64,000 nucleotides of DNA from Zychaea mexicana (taxonomy: Eukaryota > Mucoromycota > Mucoromycetes > Mucorales > Lichtheimiaceae): NCBI RefSeq assembly GCF_025766255.1, contig NW_026516682.1, positions 248,001-312,000 on the forward strand, in the 5' to 3' direction. The first letter of the stretch is position 1, and each line of letters opens with the position of its first letter. Positions 9,723 to 22,030 of this stretch are shown in pieces. A model generated the notes under the pieces. The model was not told the DNA's origin, searched no databases, and saw nothing but the letters and a program-made list of their open reading frames with translations. A program made the translations under genes and the position numbers.

Positions 9723-12351
9723 ATGTCAAGCATGGAGTATTTCTTTAAAGATCAAGATCGTAAGCGTAAAGCAGATGATCTTGAAGATAGTGAGGACGCC
9801 GAAAATCAGTCAAAGAAACAGCAATTGGACGAACAACAAGCGTCTACTCACGATGACAACCAACAGCAACAAGAAGAAGCGGACGAACAAGTCATTGCTC
9901 AGACAGAACAGGTGGATGTCTCTCACGATACTGATACTGCAAAGGAGTCAACAGAACAGGCAGTAGCAGAACCATCTTTGAATGCCAAGACTGAAGAAAC
10001 GGCTGAAGGAACTGAATCACAACAACAACAACAACAGTCCACTGAAGTAACAAAGGAAAATCAAGCTTCTGATAATCAGGCCCCTGCTGAATCAAAGCGT
10101 ACTGTGGGATCTACAGTTCCTTTCAACCGATTAATTGTTCTCAATGTGTCTGCTACCTGTGATGAGAATGCTGCGAATCCGTCAGCAGTTCAAGTGACCA
10201 AGGTACTTTATAAATCATTTTTCTTTATCTTGGATTAAAAGGATCAATAACTAATATCTACTTTTCTTGGAACTCAGGAGAATTCTGAAGTTATTGGTAA
10301 GCCTTTCTTTGTGAGACAAGTATTGGTGTTGCAAGCTAACGCTGTTTATCTCTTTTCACAGAACTTGCTTTTGCCGTGATCGATGCAGCAACGATGCAAG
10401 TCGTTCATACCGAGCAAATCTATGTCAAGCCTGAGCAAACGCCGTTGACAGAATACTGCACGCAAATCACCGGTATCACTGCGGAAACGTTGGGTTCGGC
10501 CGGTAACTTGCAGAACGCCATTTCAAAGCTGGACGAATACATCCAACAAGAAATCGAGTCCAAGCAACTGTCGTTCTGTTTTGTCACGCATGGCGGTTGG
10601 ACGCTCCGGATACAATTACCACGCGAGGCACGTGACAAGGGTATCGAGCTTCCATCCTATCTTTCGTTCTGTCGCATGTTTGACTTGAAGCAAGAGATTC
10701 AACGCTGGCAAGTCCACCATCGCGAAGTCAGTCTTCGGTCCATGGCGTTGAAAGAACTGTGCGAAACTTTCCATGTTGATCGTGTTACGGATAAGTCGGC
10801 CGGACTCAATACGTGCTTGACCACGGTCAATGTTATCCGATATCTCACTGATTTCGGCCATCCTGACGTGTTTGTCCACGCCATTGACACCAACGCCGAT
10901 TTGCAGCAATTCAAAAAGGAAGAGTCCAAGGTTGTTCATTTGGCGGGTCTGCCCTTTGAGGTGACGCAGGGTGAATTGGAGGCCTGGTTCTCATCCAACG
11001 GTTTGCGACCCACAGCAACTTACATGATCCAGACAACCGACTTTTCAAAGCCCAACTTGTCCGGCTTTGTTGTTTTCCATGCACACAACGATGCCATGCG
11101 TGCATTGTCCTTGAACGGTCGATGCTTGGGCGATCGTGCTGTCGAAGTATCGCCCAGTAGTGAGCGCGTCATTGAAGCAGCAGGTAGCATGCTCGTGCCG
11201 TTCCCAGCACATGCCAAGGCCCGTACGCTTCGTCCGGGCGACTGGAATTGCCCCAACTGCAGCTTCCACAACTTTGCCTCGCGACGCAACTGCTTCAAGT
11301 GCAACACAGAGAACCCTCAAGCTCCTCCTGTGGCCGCGGCACCGCAGCAACATGGTCAAGGAATGCCACCACCACCACCAGTCGGCAACACACCGCCAAA
11401 CTTCACCCCGGGCGATTGGATGTGTCCCAACTATCAATGCAACTTCCACAACTACGCGTCGCGTGTCCAATGCTTAAAGTGCGGTACATATCGTCCACAG
11501 GCAGGCTCTGGCCCACATCCTCCCCCACCTCCATCGGGCGGATATCAACGACCACCCATCACTTTTCGACCAGGCGATTGGTATTGTCCCAACCCAGCAT
11601 GTGGATTCCAAAATTTTGCTTCACGGACAGCATGCTTCCGGTGCCACACGCCCAACCCCAACCCTACACAGCGACCCCCTTATAACCCTGCTCAACCTGG
11701 CTATGGCTATGATTCCAACTATGGATATGGCCAGGGAGGATACCAACAACAACAACATCAACAGCAGCCACCCGCCCCTTCAAACAGCTATGGCTATGGT
11801 CCTCCTAGTGGAAATAATGCTCCTTTCAGACCAGGCGATTGGTATTGGTAAGCGTATTTTGCTATATCAAAAAGTAAAGAAAAAAGAACCTGCATCACTG
11901 ACTCGAGAGTATCGAATCATTAGTCCTTCATGCAACTCGCATAATTTTGCATCCAGATTCCAGTGCTTGAAGTGCAGCACAGCGAAGCCAGTAGGCGATC
12001 AGGGCGCCCCTCCTGCTGCTGGCGGCTATATGCCTCCGAATCCAGGAATGAAGCGTAAGTGCATCGTTTTCTGCCTAAAAATATAATATTTGACATACCC
12101 CATTGTTGTGAACCCACGGAGATACTCAATGATTATTTAGCTGGCGATTGGGTGTGTGCGAATGACTCTTGTGGATTTCATAGTAAGTATCACCAACCAG
12201 TGATGAGCAAGAAGGAGCCTTAAAAGGGGTGGGGCATTTGTTGCTAACACCAGATTCCATTGTTCTTCTTTTAGACTTTGCAAAACGGACACACTGTGCT
12301 AAATGTAACATGGGCAATCCAGGTGGCCGAGGCCCTCCAAGCGGGTATTAA
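9723..12351 (+). CDS. NRP1: NRP1-type RNA-binding protein: exonuclease-like fold, RRM, five RanBP2 zinc fingers
   Basis: Predicted about 760 residues from exons 9723-10202, 10278-10296, 10362-11847, 11924-12054, 12141-12182, 12275-12351. Order of parts: acidic Gln-rich N-terminus (about 1-160); an ERI-1-like DEDD exonuclease fold starting 'ELAFAVIDAATMQVV'; an RRM starting 'KVVHLAGLPFEVTQGELEAW'; then RanBP2-type zinc fingers 'GDWNCPNCSFHNFASRRNC', 'GDWMCPNYQCNFHNYASRV', 'GDWYCPNPACGFQNFASRT', 'CPSCNSHNFASRFQCLKC' and 'GDWVCANDSCGFHNFAKRT' separated by Pro/Gly/Gln linkers. Fingers 4 and 5 are split by introns. This is the architecture of yeast/fungal Nrp1, a cytoplasmic RNA-binding protein linked to stress granules and rRNA processing. 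The catalytic acidic residues of the nuclease fold look lost (see findings). Confidence 0.9.
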
Positions 12352-13145
12352 GTGGGGTTGGAGATATGGAAATGAAGAAAGAAGATAAAGTGGGGAAGAT
12401 TTGTGGAAGATGGCGGCGGCGGCGGCGGCGGCGGAAGAAGAAGAAGAAGAACGGCGGATGATTGTTTTGTTTTTTTATATTGGAAGAAGGAGTGAAGGAA
12501 AAAGGAACGGTCGAGGTGATTATATAACTTTTCTCTTTCTCTCGACTACTTTTTTGACAAGCGTATATCGTCGGTGGTATGTTTTGCTTTGCGTGTGGCG
12601 GCCCAACGAAAGTAAAAGGAGCATTACCAGCTACCGCCACCAGCACCTATCAACTTACCACCCAAAAAAAAAAAAGCAAAAACGATATCATACTTGCCTA
12701 TCCACTACCTATTAACGCGTCTCGAGCAATGGTTGTATTGACTTTTTCTTTCTCCCCTTGCATATTTAGAGTGAGCGTGCGGTGCTGTGCAGTGCGGTGC
12801 GTGCAAAAAGATGAGGTGCGGGGAGTAGTATGGATGTGTAATGGATTAGGGAAAAGGATCCACTAGTTACAACGTATTAGCTCAGCTCTCTATGCTATTT
12901 CTCATTTTACACGCCATTCACTTACACACACACACACACTAATCTCATGTTACTCTTCTGCTGTTTACTTTTGTTTTCTTTAACCCATCTTTCCTACCTT
13001 TCTTTCCCTCTTTCCCCTCTTTTCTACATTCTCAGAAACCAAAAAATAAATGGATTGGCATGTACAAGCAAAGTAATAAAGTCGCTTTTTCTTTCAAGTT
13101 AAAAAGCAAAGAAAACATAAAGCCATTGAGTTACTGCTATTCCGC
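12352..13145. other. Tail-to-tail spacer with simple repeats
   Basis: Between the convergent NRP1 and RFC1 stops. Holds a (GGC)n run at about 12412-12434 passing directly into (GAA)n to about 12451, a poly-A run at 12665-12676, and (CA)n near 12924-12939. AATAAA at 13045-13050 and AATAAA at 13074-13079 may serve 3' ends. Short frames here look non-coding. Confidence 0.45.
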
Positions 13146-16100
13146 CTATTTCTTCGTTCTTTGTTTCTTCCTAAGTCTGCCAGACGACGACGACGATGAT
13201 GGTCTTGGGCGTCTTTTTATCTTGGACTCGGAGATCAACCTGTCTTGACCCAAATCCTCCCCGGAAGACTCTTCATCAGACACGGCCATGCCGAAATCAG
13301 GATCTTCCCCGAAAATCTCGCCTTCACGATCCTCAGCAGGTGCATCCAGCTTCTTCTTGATAGGTTCTCCTGCAACTTGGAATAGTATCGGATGGTTCTG
13401 ACTGTTGTACGTTCGTGTAAATGCCGTCTTTTGTGCTGTAGAGAGCGCGGCCATGGGTTTCTTCGATGTGATTATCAATTCGTTCAGTGCATCGAGATTG
13501 TCACGTTGCATATAGTATTCGTCCATGATAGCAATAACTTCATCTACATTGCTCTGTTCATACATAGGACGATGTTAATTTCTTTGCCCGGGGGGGGGAT
13601 GGGTACTCACGATAAAAGAAAATGAATGTAGGATATCGAAATTTACCTCTTTCAAGTCATCAAACATACGGTCGACAAATGTGGGCACATAATTTTGTCG
13701 CACTTCGTATCGATTTGCGGATGATCGAAGCCGCATGCGATACCGGATATCGTTCAACATTTTCATGTGCTTGTTTGCTTTGCTGTTTTGACCGAGCCAC
13801 TGAGGGAATTGTGGACGGCCTTGGATTCTGCCCGCAATGTAGTGTGTGGGTCGAACACAGGAGAAGATAGAGTGCACAGGCATGAGCGACCATTGTTGGA
13901 GCGTGCTATATGTTATTGATTGAGTTATTGAGGGTTCTCTTTGACTGTGTATTGCTCCTTTTTTTTACATTTACTGGTGTATTTACCCATGGATCTGTCT
14001 ATCGACAAGATCACCGTCCGCAAACGCTTCTGCTGCTTTTGCCATAAGACGCATCTCATTACGTGCTCTTTCATTGGGATCACCTGATGGAGCTTCTGCC
14101 TTGGCAGGCGTTACACGAAGATAATTTTCCTATCAAAAGAAAGGGTTAATCTCTCTCTCTCTCTCTCTTTTCTTATTCTTGGCTAGTTAGCTATTCAAAG
14201 AGGAAGAAAAGACAATACCCAAATCATGAGAGGAGCCAAACTGAAATCGTGAAAGTAATAATCGTATTTTTCACTGAGTGATTTTCCGGCAGATGAACTG
14301 CTGGATAATAACGTGAGAGCAATGTCAAAGACGTTCAATTGCTCGTATTTTTCGTTTGCTTGACCACTGGATAGAGACGTGTAATCGCTTTTTAGTTTCT
14401 TGAAGGTTCTACAACATGTATTCACAAGAAAACTTACAGTGCCTTTGCTTGATCATAACTGAGCGAGTCTTGAGCCAACTTGAAAGTGGACAGGATGTTG
14501 ATCATTTGTCGCATATCGTTGTGTGTAGCTTCAACCAATTGATCGATTGCGTTGGCTTGCACCTTAAGGCCCTCTCTATAGATATATAACGTTAGTACCC
14601 CCTCATCATTTCGACCTAAAATGACCGTTCTCTTTTCAAGAACACTAACCGATGGGCAATAGTCATCAAGCGTGATCGTATTTGGGCTGCCGGTGTTCTA
14701 ATAATGATAGGAAAATCCGCATATAGCAGTTATTAGTATCCATCACCATACGTATAGTTCGCTCACTCTTACCGTCTGAACCGGGCATCGTAGCACACGT
14801 TCAGCAAGGGCTTGACTTTGTCTGATCGAACGTCGTTACAGATACAAATCACAGGGATCTTTTGCTTTTCGTTAGCTCATCGCTGTAACAAAATAGATGT
14901 TTATGTAGAATGCCCCATATATTTGCAGAGTTATTCTCACCTTTGTCTTTCGAATAAGTGAAGCAAGTTCAGCTGATCCACCGCGATCACCGCCAGTCAT
15001 GCCATCCACTTCATCCATGATAAGGACAACTTTTCGACCACCAATCAAGCTATCCTGTTTTATATAAAAGTTCTCTTGGTCAGTTTTTGTTAAAACATAT
15101 TTTTAAGCAAGTACTTTTTTGTTAAGACTTGCCTTCTTTTCTTTCAGCTTTTTCTTGTCTCCTTGGTAGAACTCGGTCATACTTCGATTGTCCATCATTT
15201 CAGAGATGTTTTCCTATATAATTTTTATAGAAAATTTACTTATCAAATTTATTGAAACGGAAGAAAGCATTCTCATCAAGGAGAGAGAAGAGGAAAAATA
15301 CGAACCTGCAATATCTTTTTGCTGCGCCCATCACTGGCATTTAATTCAAGAGGCTCAAATCCATGAGTTCTGGCGATAACAAGGGCACTCGACGTTTTAC
15401 CTATGGGATCAATGATGGTTAGGAAGATGGCAAAGATGATACAAGTGAAGAATGGAAATACGTACCGATGCCCGGAGGACCACTCAGAAGAACAGACCGC
15501 TTTGTCTCGATATCGTCGTTTTGACTTGATCCCTTCTTGAAATTCTGCTTCAAACTCGATTCCCTGTTTGAAATTGATTCGTACATCCAAGTAAGCCGGA
15601 CAAGCAAGTAGATTTCTTTGCAGAAAAATATAATATCGTACCAGTTCTCGAGCCATGCAGAGACCTTTCTGATCGTTTCCTTGTTACCCACAATGTCCTT
15701 TAGGGTTTGGGGACGATACCTGTCAACCCACAGACTGTCTTCAATGCTACCAGGAGCAGTACTACATGCAGCCATGACTGTCAGCATCCCATCCATAACG
15801 CAGTTGAAACTTTCTGCAAAAGTCAGCTTACTTTAAGGCAGCAGGCGCGGGTTCATCTTTTGCTTTAGCTTTGGCTTTACCCTTTGCTTTTGACTGCCCA
15901 CTTTCTTTCATCTTCTCTTCTGCGTTGGGTTGTTCTGCAGCTGCTGAATCGAAGAGAGCATAGAATCCATCCTCATCGATAATCTTTGTTCCAAGCTTCT
16001 CTGCTTTGGCAGTTTTTGTTTGGCCGGCATCACGTCCTCTCAACAGATGTGTGGTTTTACCACTCACTGAACCAGTCAGTCGACTTTATAAAAAAAGGGT

Positions 16101-17191
16101 GGTAGATCGTTAGCATTTTCTTTTTTGCTGAGATAAAGAAAAAAGACATCCCCCACTGATCCTCTTCATACCCTCCATAACGCATAATCAAATCTTTGAT
16201 CTGTTCTTTGGTCAAGGTGTCAAATTCACCCGACTGCACAAATGTCAGTCCTTCAAAGCAATTCTCTTTACCGACGGGTAATGGACGTGATCCAAGCGCT
16301 TTGGGACCTTCACGATTCAACATTGCATGGTAATTTCTAAGCATTTAAAACAGCGTTAAGTAATCAAACCAAAGAAGTGTAAAAAATCATAAACCGAAAA
16401 AGAAACGATGAACATACTGGCCTTTACTGGCGCCACTGCCGCTGGCGGCTGCAGCAGTAGTCTTCTTTTCTGATGCTGTTGATGTCTTCGTATCCGTCTT
16501 GGCTGCTTTTTTTCTCTTGGGGACACTTTTCTTTTTGGGTTCGACGAATTCATCGTCGTCAAAGTCTTCGATAGGATCGAATGCTTCATCACCATCATCG
16601 TCGTCTTCGTCGTCGCTTCTTTCTCTTCGCTTTCCAGTCACTTTCCGTGTCTTGTTTCTAATAAAGAAACGATACATGGGAAAAGATCAAACATTTTTAT
16701 ATATTTAAACTTTTCTCATCATTTGTATTCATGGATATTTCTATGCTTACCCTGCTGTTGCAGAAGCTGTTGTCTTTGTTGTTCTTATCGAAGCGTTTTT
16801 ACGAGGGCCGCCTTGCGCAGCAGCTGGCTTTTTTTCATTGGTTTTTCTGTTGTCGTAAAAGGATACAAAACCAGTTGAATCAATACGAATGAAATCGATG
16901 CAATGCTGTTGTTTGGTGAAAAATAGTAATGACTTTACGTTGGAGCAGGTGTTGATTTTGTTTCCTTTGGTTTTGACGCTGAATTTTATTGTTGCATAAG
17001 TAAGTGTTGAACTTTCTCTTCAGCGCCTCTTTTGGGCGGGGGCTACAGTCATTCGAGTACTTTACCTGCTTCCGCTTTCTGTCAAGTCCAATTTTATCGT
17101 AAGCGAATCGCATAAAGGAAAAAGTCGATCTAATTGAGGGGTTTACCTGTTTTTCAGCGGCTCTTGCAAAGAAACTTTTAATGTCGCCCAT
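13146..17191 (-). CDS. RFC1: Replication factor C large subunit
   Basis: Roughly 900 residues in about 19 exons; individual junctions in the middle are approximate. RFC1 is the large subunit of the clamp loader that places PCNA on primer-template junctions. The N-terminus 'MGDIKSFFARAAEKQ' (exon 17191-17147) resembles a PCNA-interacting motif. A 13-nt microexon (17078-17066) and a Lys/Asp-rich stretch follow. Then a BRCT domain ('CFEGLTFVQSGEFDTLTKEQ', 'GSVSGKTTHLLRG'), and the AAA module: 'LWVDRYRPQTLKDIVGNKE', Walker A 'LLSGPPGIGKTSSA' split by an intron near 15405-15466, 'LELNASDGRSKK', Walker B 'VVLIMDEVDGMTGGDRGG' near 15001-15045, sensor 1 'PVICICNDVRSDK'. The C-terminal domain ends in a Ser/basic tail 'RLRKKQRTKK'. 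ACGCGT lies at 17195-17200, just upstream of the start. Confidence 0.93.
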
Positions 17192-18091
17192 TGTACGCGT
17201 CGATCGTTCAAATAAGAAAGAAGCGCCGAATTTTTTTACTTTTGCTTGATTTTCGTTTATTGCAGCTGAGTTCAGTTACTCCCTACGCAACAAGACATGG
17301 GAGAAAGGAACCCCCCCTCATATTGTTACATAAAGACATGTAAAATTAAGAGAAAGTCGAATCACAAAGACGCGGCAAGTGAGTATGATGGGCAATACAA
17401 AGAGCTCAAAAGTAACGTATCATAGAGTCTTTGCTGTTTTAAATTTTCTGTGAAGCAGCCGTTAAAATCAATGTGTCGTGAATAAATGATTTTAGGCTGT
17501 TGTGATCCGCCAGAAGCAAGATTTTCAAAAAGCCTTGAAACACATCTAGTGCTGCCATGGTATCCACCAGTATCGTAGCAACATCACATCAAATAATAAG
17601 CTCTTTATATCAGAGTGATCTCCTTGGCGACACGGAAAATCCAACATAAGAACATATTGCACCGATAATGCGTAGCAAAGGCGACGCTTACATGCGCAGT
17701 GCTGCATTTCACTGTGACTAATATCACAAGAACTTGTTGTCTGTGGCTTCGAGGAATTAGTGATGATGATAGCAGTACTAAGCGACTTGATCTCGATTGT
17801 CCCAAATTAAAAGTAGCAATGGTGTAGACGGGCATATCCTCTAGTTCAGTATTTTCTGGGGCTGTCTTTGATTTAGCCTTGGCAAAGGGTGGATCACACA
17901 TGTTTGTTTGCTTATATGACCGGAAAATTCATCCATTCTTCCACCTTCTTTAGCATACTTGGCCGTCTCTTGATAACGAAGATCGTAAGAGCTGAAAAAC
18001 TTCCTTCTGCTCGTATAATTGTCAGCCGTTTCTCTTTTTCTCTTAAACTTTCATTTACTTTCGTCGAAGCACCAGAACCTTTCACTACTCC
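17192..18091. other. RFC1-TVP18 interval with unresolved minus-strand coding signal
   Basis: Nine hundred bases between the divergent starts of RFC1 and TVP18, long for this region. On the minus strand there is an open frame from about 17901 ('MCDPPFAKAKSKTAPENTEL') that ends at a good donor (GTAAGC, 17692-17687), an acceptor-like CAG at 17992-17994, and two competing open frames between 17560 and 17410. These could be exons of a small gene tandem to RFC1, but I could not build a model with matching phases throughout and recognise no family. Confidence 0.3.
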
Positions 18092-19291
18092 ATGGGCGTT
18101 TTTAGCGAGTTCACCTCACTCAACTTTTCACTCTATGCGCAATGGTGAGTCGATTGCTCCCTCCGCTTTCTTCCTTTACTCGCTCTAAAGCAAAGTTTTG
18201 CGCACTGTCATATGTAATGGACACTCATAAACACCGGTTCTAATTTGACATATTCTATTTTGATTATAAAGGCTCGGTATAATATCTATATGTCGTACGT
18301 AGCTTGAGCAGAAAAAGGGCAAAGTAGTAATAGTGCGAGACATGGATATCTCGGATGTGGTCTTTTAATATCAACTATTCTATAGTTCTGATCGCGCTGG
18401 GTATTGTGGGCTTCATATCACATATCGTCTTTAGCATTGTTGGATGGTAAAATTAGACAGCAGTCGAGAGCGAAAGAAAAACTCGAGCAATGGTTAATAG
18501 CAAATGTTATATACAGGGTAATCGCACTCATCCTCATATTCGTTGAAATTCCACTATGTCTAAAGGTAACAAAGAACGATAAAACAGATATACAAAGTAA
18601 TTGAACCACTGATCATCGATAACTTCTTTTGTTGTCCTTTCCTTCACATTGTTGATTCATCAGTGCTGTCCAACCAGTCCAAAGTTGTATGTATCTAATA
18701 CTACTATTCTCACGATACTTGAGTGCATGTTTTGACCTTGTTGATAACATTGTATTGTAGCGATAACTTTATCGGTTATTTCGAAAACTGCTGGTTCCGT
18801 GCCACCATGTACCTCATGTAAGTCTAAAAGAATAAGAGCTAAACTACTGAAAAATGAACAAGAATGTCCCGCAGGAAATGTTCGAATATTTTGGGGGTGA
18901 GGGGAGGGGAAATACTTGGTTACCCCAATGTATCACACTCATCTACCACACTATCATACAGTTTCGCAGTGGTCATGTTCCTATCAAACATCTTGAATAC
19001 TGGTCCGCTGATTGCCGCAGCTGTCACGTTGTTGCTCGCTGCAATTAGCTATGGTAAGCTCGTAAGATTTTTAAAGTCATTGGGCAACAGCGTACTGACT
19101 TTTATACTTTTGTAATTGTCCTAGGTATTGCTGCTATGAAGGGTCAATCATTTGCCAGCTCCAGGTAATATAAAGAAGATGAGTTTTCAAAGTATTTTGA
19201 GTGTTGTCAAGATATACTCACATATCCTTCAATCGCATCGATGCGTATGTCTAGATTGTTGGGAGGCACTGGCGTTGACAATGTTGTGTAA
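18092..19291 (+). CDS. TVP18: Golgi membrane protein TVP18
   Basis: Predicted 144-residue four-helix membrane protein of Tlg2-type late Golgi vesicles. Nine exons: 18092-18144, 18272-18294, 18386-18446, 18517-18565, 18664-18686, 18761-18817, 18962-19053, 19125-19164, 19255-19291; phases match throughout and the sum is 435 nt. The start 'MGVFSEFTSLNFSLYAQW' aligns with yeast TVP18. Next come 'LGIISICLLIALGIVGFISH', 'VIALILIFVEIPLCLKCCPT', 'CWFRATMYLIFAVVMFLSN', 'GPLIAAAVTLLLAAISYGIA' and the conserved end 'MKGQSFASSRLLGGTGV'. The two 23-nt exons were needed to restore the family length between W18 and 'LGIVGF' and the 'CCPTSPK' motif. In yeast the protein sits in Golgi membranes; exact function is unknown. 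Confidence 0.88.
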
Positions 19292-19533
19292 ATAATTTTT
19301 TTTAATAAATAGATACATATAGCTTCAAACTCTTTGACCAATTTGTTGTTACAGTGCTTTGTGTTAGATGAAAAAGGTGGATGTGGGAGAAGGCATTTAC
19401 GGCATTTGTATGTCTAAAACGCACCACGCGCCTTTTCAAAAGCCGGTTATGCGGCGCTTGAATTTCTCTTATGTATAGCGTGCCCTGGACCCAAGTGTTT
19501 CTCTTCTCTTTTTTTTTTTCATCAGAATCAACA

Positions 19534-20152
19534 ATGGAGAAATTCAAGGAGGTAAAGAGGATTTCTTTCCGTTTATTTGGCTAACATAAAAAGGAAGAAA
19601 CTGAACAAAGTGGTTACAATATATAATTTAGAAACTTGCCTCGCTTCGTTCCGAAATCGACACTGCCAACGCTCGTGCTGAAGAAGCTCAAAAGAAGGTC
19701 GACGAACTGGAATCTGAGCACAACCAAAAGGACGACAACCTCAATGAACTTCAAAACCGTTCCAAGTTGTTGGAAGAACAGCTTGAGAAGGCCGAGGCTG
19801 ATTTGAAGGAAGCTACTTCCAAGTAAGCATATAATATTTCTTACTTTGTGTGTGTGTGTGTGTGTGTGTGTGTATTGCGTGTACCCATCCCCCAGGTAGT
19901 ATTGGGTAGCAAGAGAGGAAGTTCTGTAAGACGAGTGGACTTGGCAATCGGACGACTTACACATGAAAAAAAATCTCTCTCTATAACAGCTTCCGTGAGG
20001 CTGACTTGCGTGCTGAACAGCTGGGAAAGAAGGCTGTCAAGCTTGATCAAGAAGCAAAGGAGTGGGATAAGAAGAACGCAGATTTGGAAGCTAAGCACAA
20101 GGGTGTCAAGGACGAGCTGGACGAGATGGAGCGTCAACTCGAAGGCGTATAA
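19534..20152 (+). CDS. Tropomyosin, short form
   Basis: Predicted 123-residue coiled-coil protein from exons 19534-19551, 19632-19822, 19990-20152. The whole chain is one amphipathic heptad helix without Pro: it starts 'MEKFKEKLASLRSEIDTANA', passes 'RSKLLEEQLEKAEADLKEA' and ends 'VKDELDEMERQLEGV'. Tropomyosins bind along actin filaments and stabilise cables and rings. Ends and composition match fungal tropomyosin (for example S. pombe Cdc8, 161 residues), but about 38 residues, close to one 40-residue actin-binding period, are missing from the middle of exon 2 in the alignment. Intron 2 holds a long (TG)n run. The initiator Met-Glu is encoded in an 18-nt first coding exon. Confidence 0.88.
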
Positions 20153-20415
20153 ACAAGTAATAACAACGATGGATATCCCTCCTACCATCCAACACCCGCA
20201 CATCTTCTTTAACTCTGACTTTCCCTCTCTGTGTCTCTTTCAACGGCATTCGCTTCGTCATTGTAATATCGCCTTTTTCTTGTATATCAACAAACTGACA
20301 TAACACATATCTGTTTACTTGTATAAGCATCAGAGAAGGAAAGAGGGTGGGAAGAGAAAGACTACATATGTTTTGGTGCTGCAACTGAAGATGGGGAAAA
20401 CTACCATGCTTTTAT

Positions 20416-22030
20416 TTAGTTGATGGGCAAGGAAAGATCGGGTCCGTTGCCAATAGGGACGACTTGGGTAGGGTTGATTTGACGATGAGACATGTAGTAG
20501 TGCTTTTTGATATGCTCCAGGTTCACCGTACCAGCAACTGAATACAACAAGAGAAAGAGAGAAAATGCGCGTGTGTGAGCTAAGCCCCGTATAGTTATCG
20601 GCGTGTTACATCGCTGACGTTACGTTACATACCTCCGGGCATCTGATAGATGCGACGTGTCCATTTCAGGATATGGGGATAATCCTTTTCGATCGACTTG
20701 GCGTTGCACTTGAAGTGACCATGGTACACTGGATCAAATCTGTTGTGGACGTCAAGTTTTAACGCGGCGGATCAGCATTAACTCTTCTTTTCATTCTCGC
20801 TGCTAGTGAGCACCTCAACTGCTACTTACCTGACAATAGTTGTGAACAAACGGATATCAGCTTCAGTGAAAGTGTTTGCAACTAGGAAGTCGGATTTCGA
20901 CAAAATGCCTTCAATTCGATCCAATGACTTGAAAAGGGGATGTACATTGTTTTCATCTATTTCAACAGAAAACTCATATCAGTTTCATGCTTTATGAAGG
21001 TTCCCTCTCTGCTATGTACCAAGTCCGCCGGATACTAAGAATCACTCTCTTAAAGAAGATCAACCTACAAGCCTGCTGTGATGTTGCAAATCCAGATTTG
21101 TATACACCATTGTTTACAGTGTCGTAAACCCACTCGTTCAACTCATCGATCTCGGCACGCAAGTTTTCAGGATAATAGTTGATATTTTTCTTGTCGTCGG
21201 GTAAGAGCTTGTCAAAAGCCGTGTTAAGCATGCGAATGATCTCAGAGCTCTCGTTGTTTACTGTAAAACGATCATTTCCAGTTTAAGCGGTGAGTAAATG
21301 AATCCGCAAATTGCCTCTTCTCTCTCATAGAGTAGTCTGTGTATATCTATATTACCGAGAGTGTTAAGCTTCTTATCCCAAAGGACTGGTACTGTGAACC
21401 GACCAGAGTAGTTGGGCTCGACCTTAAAGTAGAGATCGCGCATGTAGGCTGCATTATTGACAGTGTCTGGAATAGCACCAGGGCATTCTTCAGACGTGGA
21501 GAATTTCCTGTAGTAAACAGTATTAGCGAAAAAGGGTAGGAACCGTAAATTTCGGGTCAATTAGACTATGGGGTTTTCTCGACTCCAAACGATCCCTTAC
21601 CATCCCTTGTCAAGGAACAGATAATCCACCACAGACACGCTGATAAGATCTTGAAGCCCCTTTAATTCACGAACAATGAGTGTACGATGGGCCTATTATG
21701 TTTTAAATTTCGAGCTATTAGCGTGGGGAACATTACGCGCGATTTTTTATTCCTCTTACCCATGGACAAGCCAGCGACACGTACAAGTGATATCGGTTAC
21801 TATCATCAACAATAGTACGAGGGAGGGAGGGGGTTGGCATAGAAACAAAGTTGAACATACAGCAGATAAAGTACAAGATGAACTTACGGTTCTGGAGCAA
21901 ACTTGGCACCTGGCTCGTCAACGATTTGGTCGCGAAATGATGATTGTTGACGACGGAACTCGCCATCTTTAGAAGCCCAATTGAGGATCTCGGGTTGTTT
22001 TTTATCTTGTTGTGGTGTGGTAGAAGCCAT
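20416..22030 (-). CDS. ECM4: Glutathionyl-hydroquinone reductase (Xi-class GST)
   Basis: Predicted 324 residues. Exons: 22030-21888, 21799-21760, 21692-21601, 21507-21356, 21260-21069, 20956-20830, 20739-20633, 20537-20416; phases match and total 975 nt. This enzyme removes glutathione from glutathionyl-hydroquinones and related conjugates. The catalytic Cys lies in '[19 protein letters not shown]', assembled over an intron. Further family motifs: '[19 protein letters not shown]', '[11 protein letters not shown]', '[12 protein letters not shown]', '[19 protein letters not shown]', '[20 protein letters not shown]' and '[12 protein letters not shown]'. The start at 22030 has ACC before ATGG; an in-frame ATG at 22105 would add 25 basic/hydrophobic residues (see findings). 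Confidence 0.93.
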
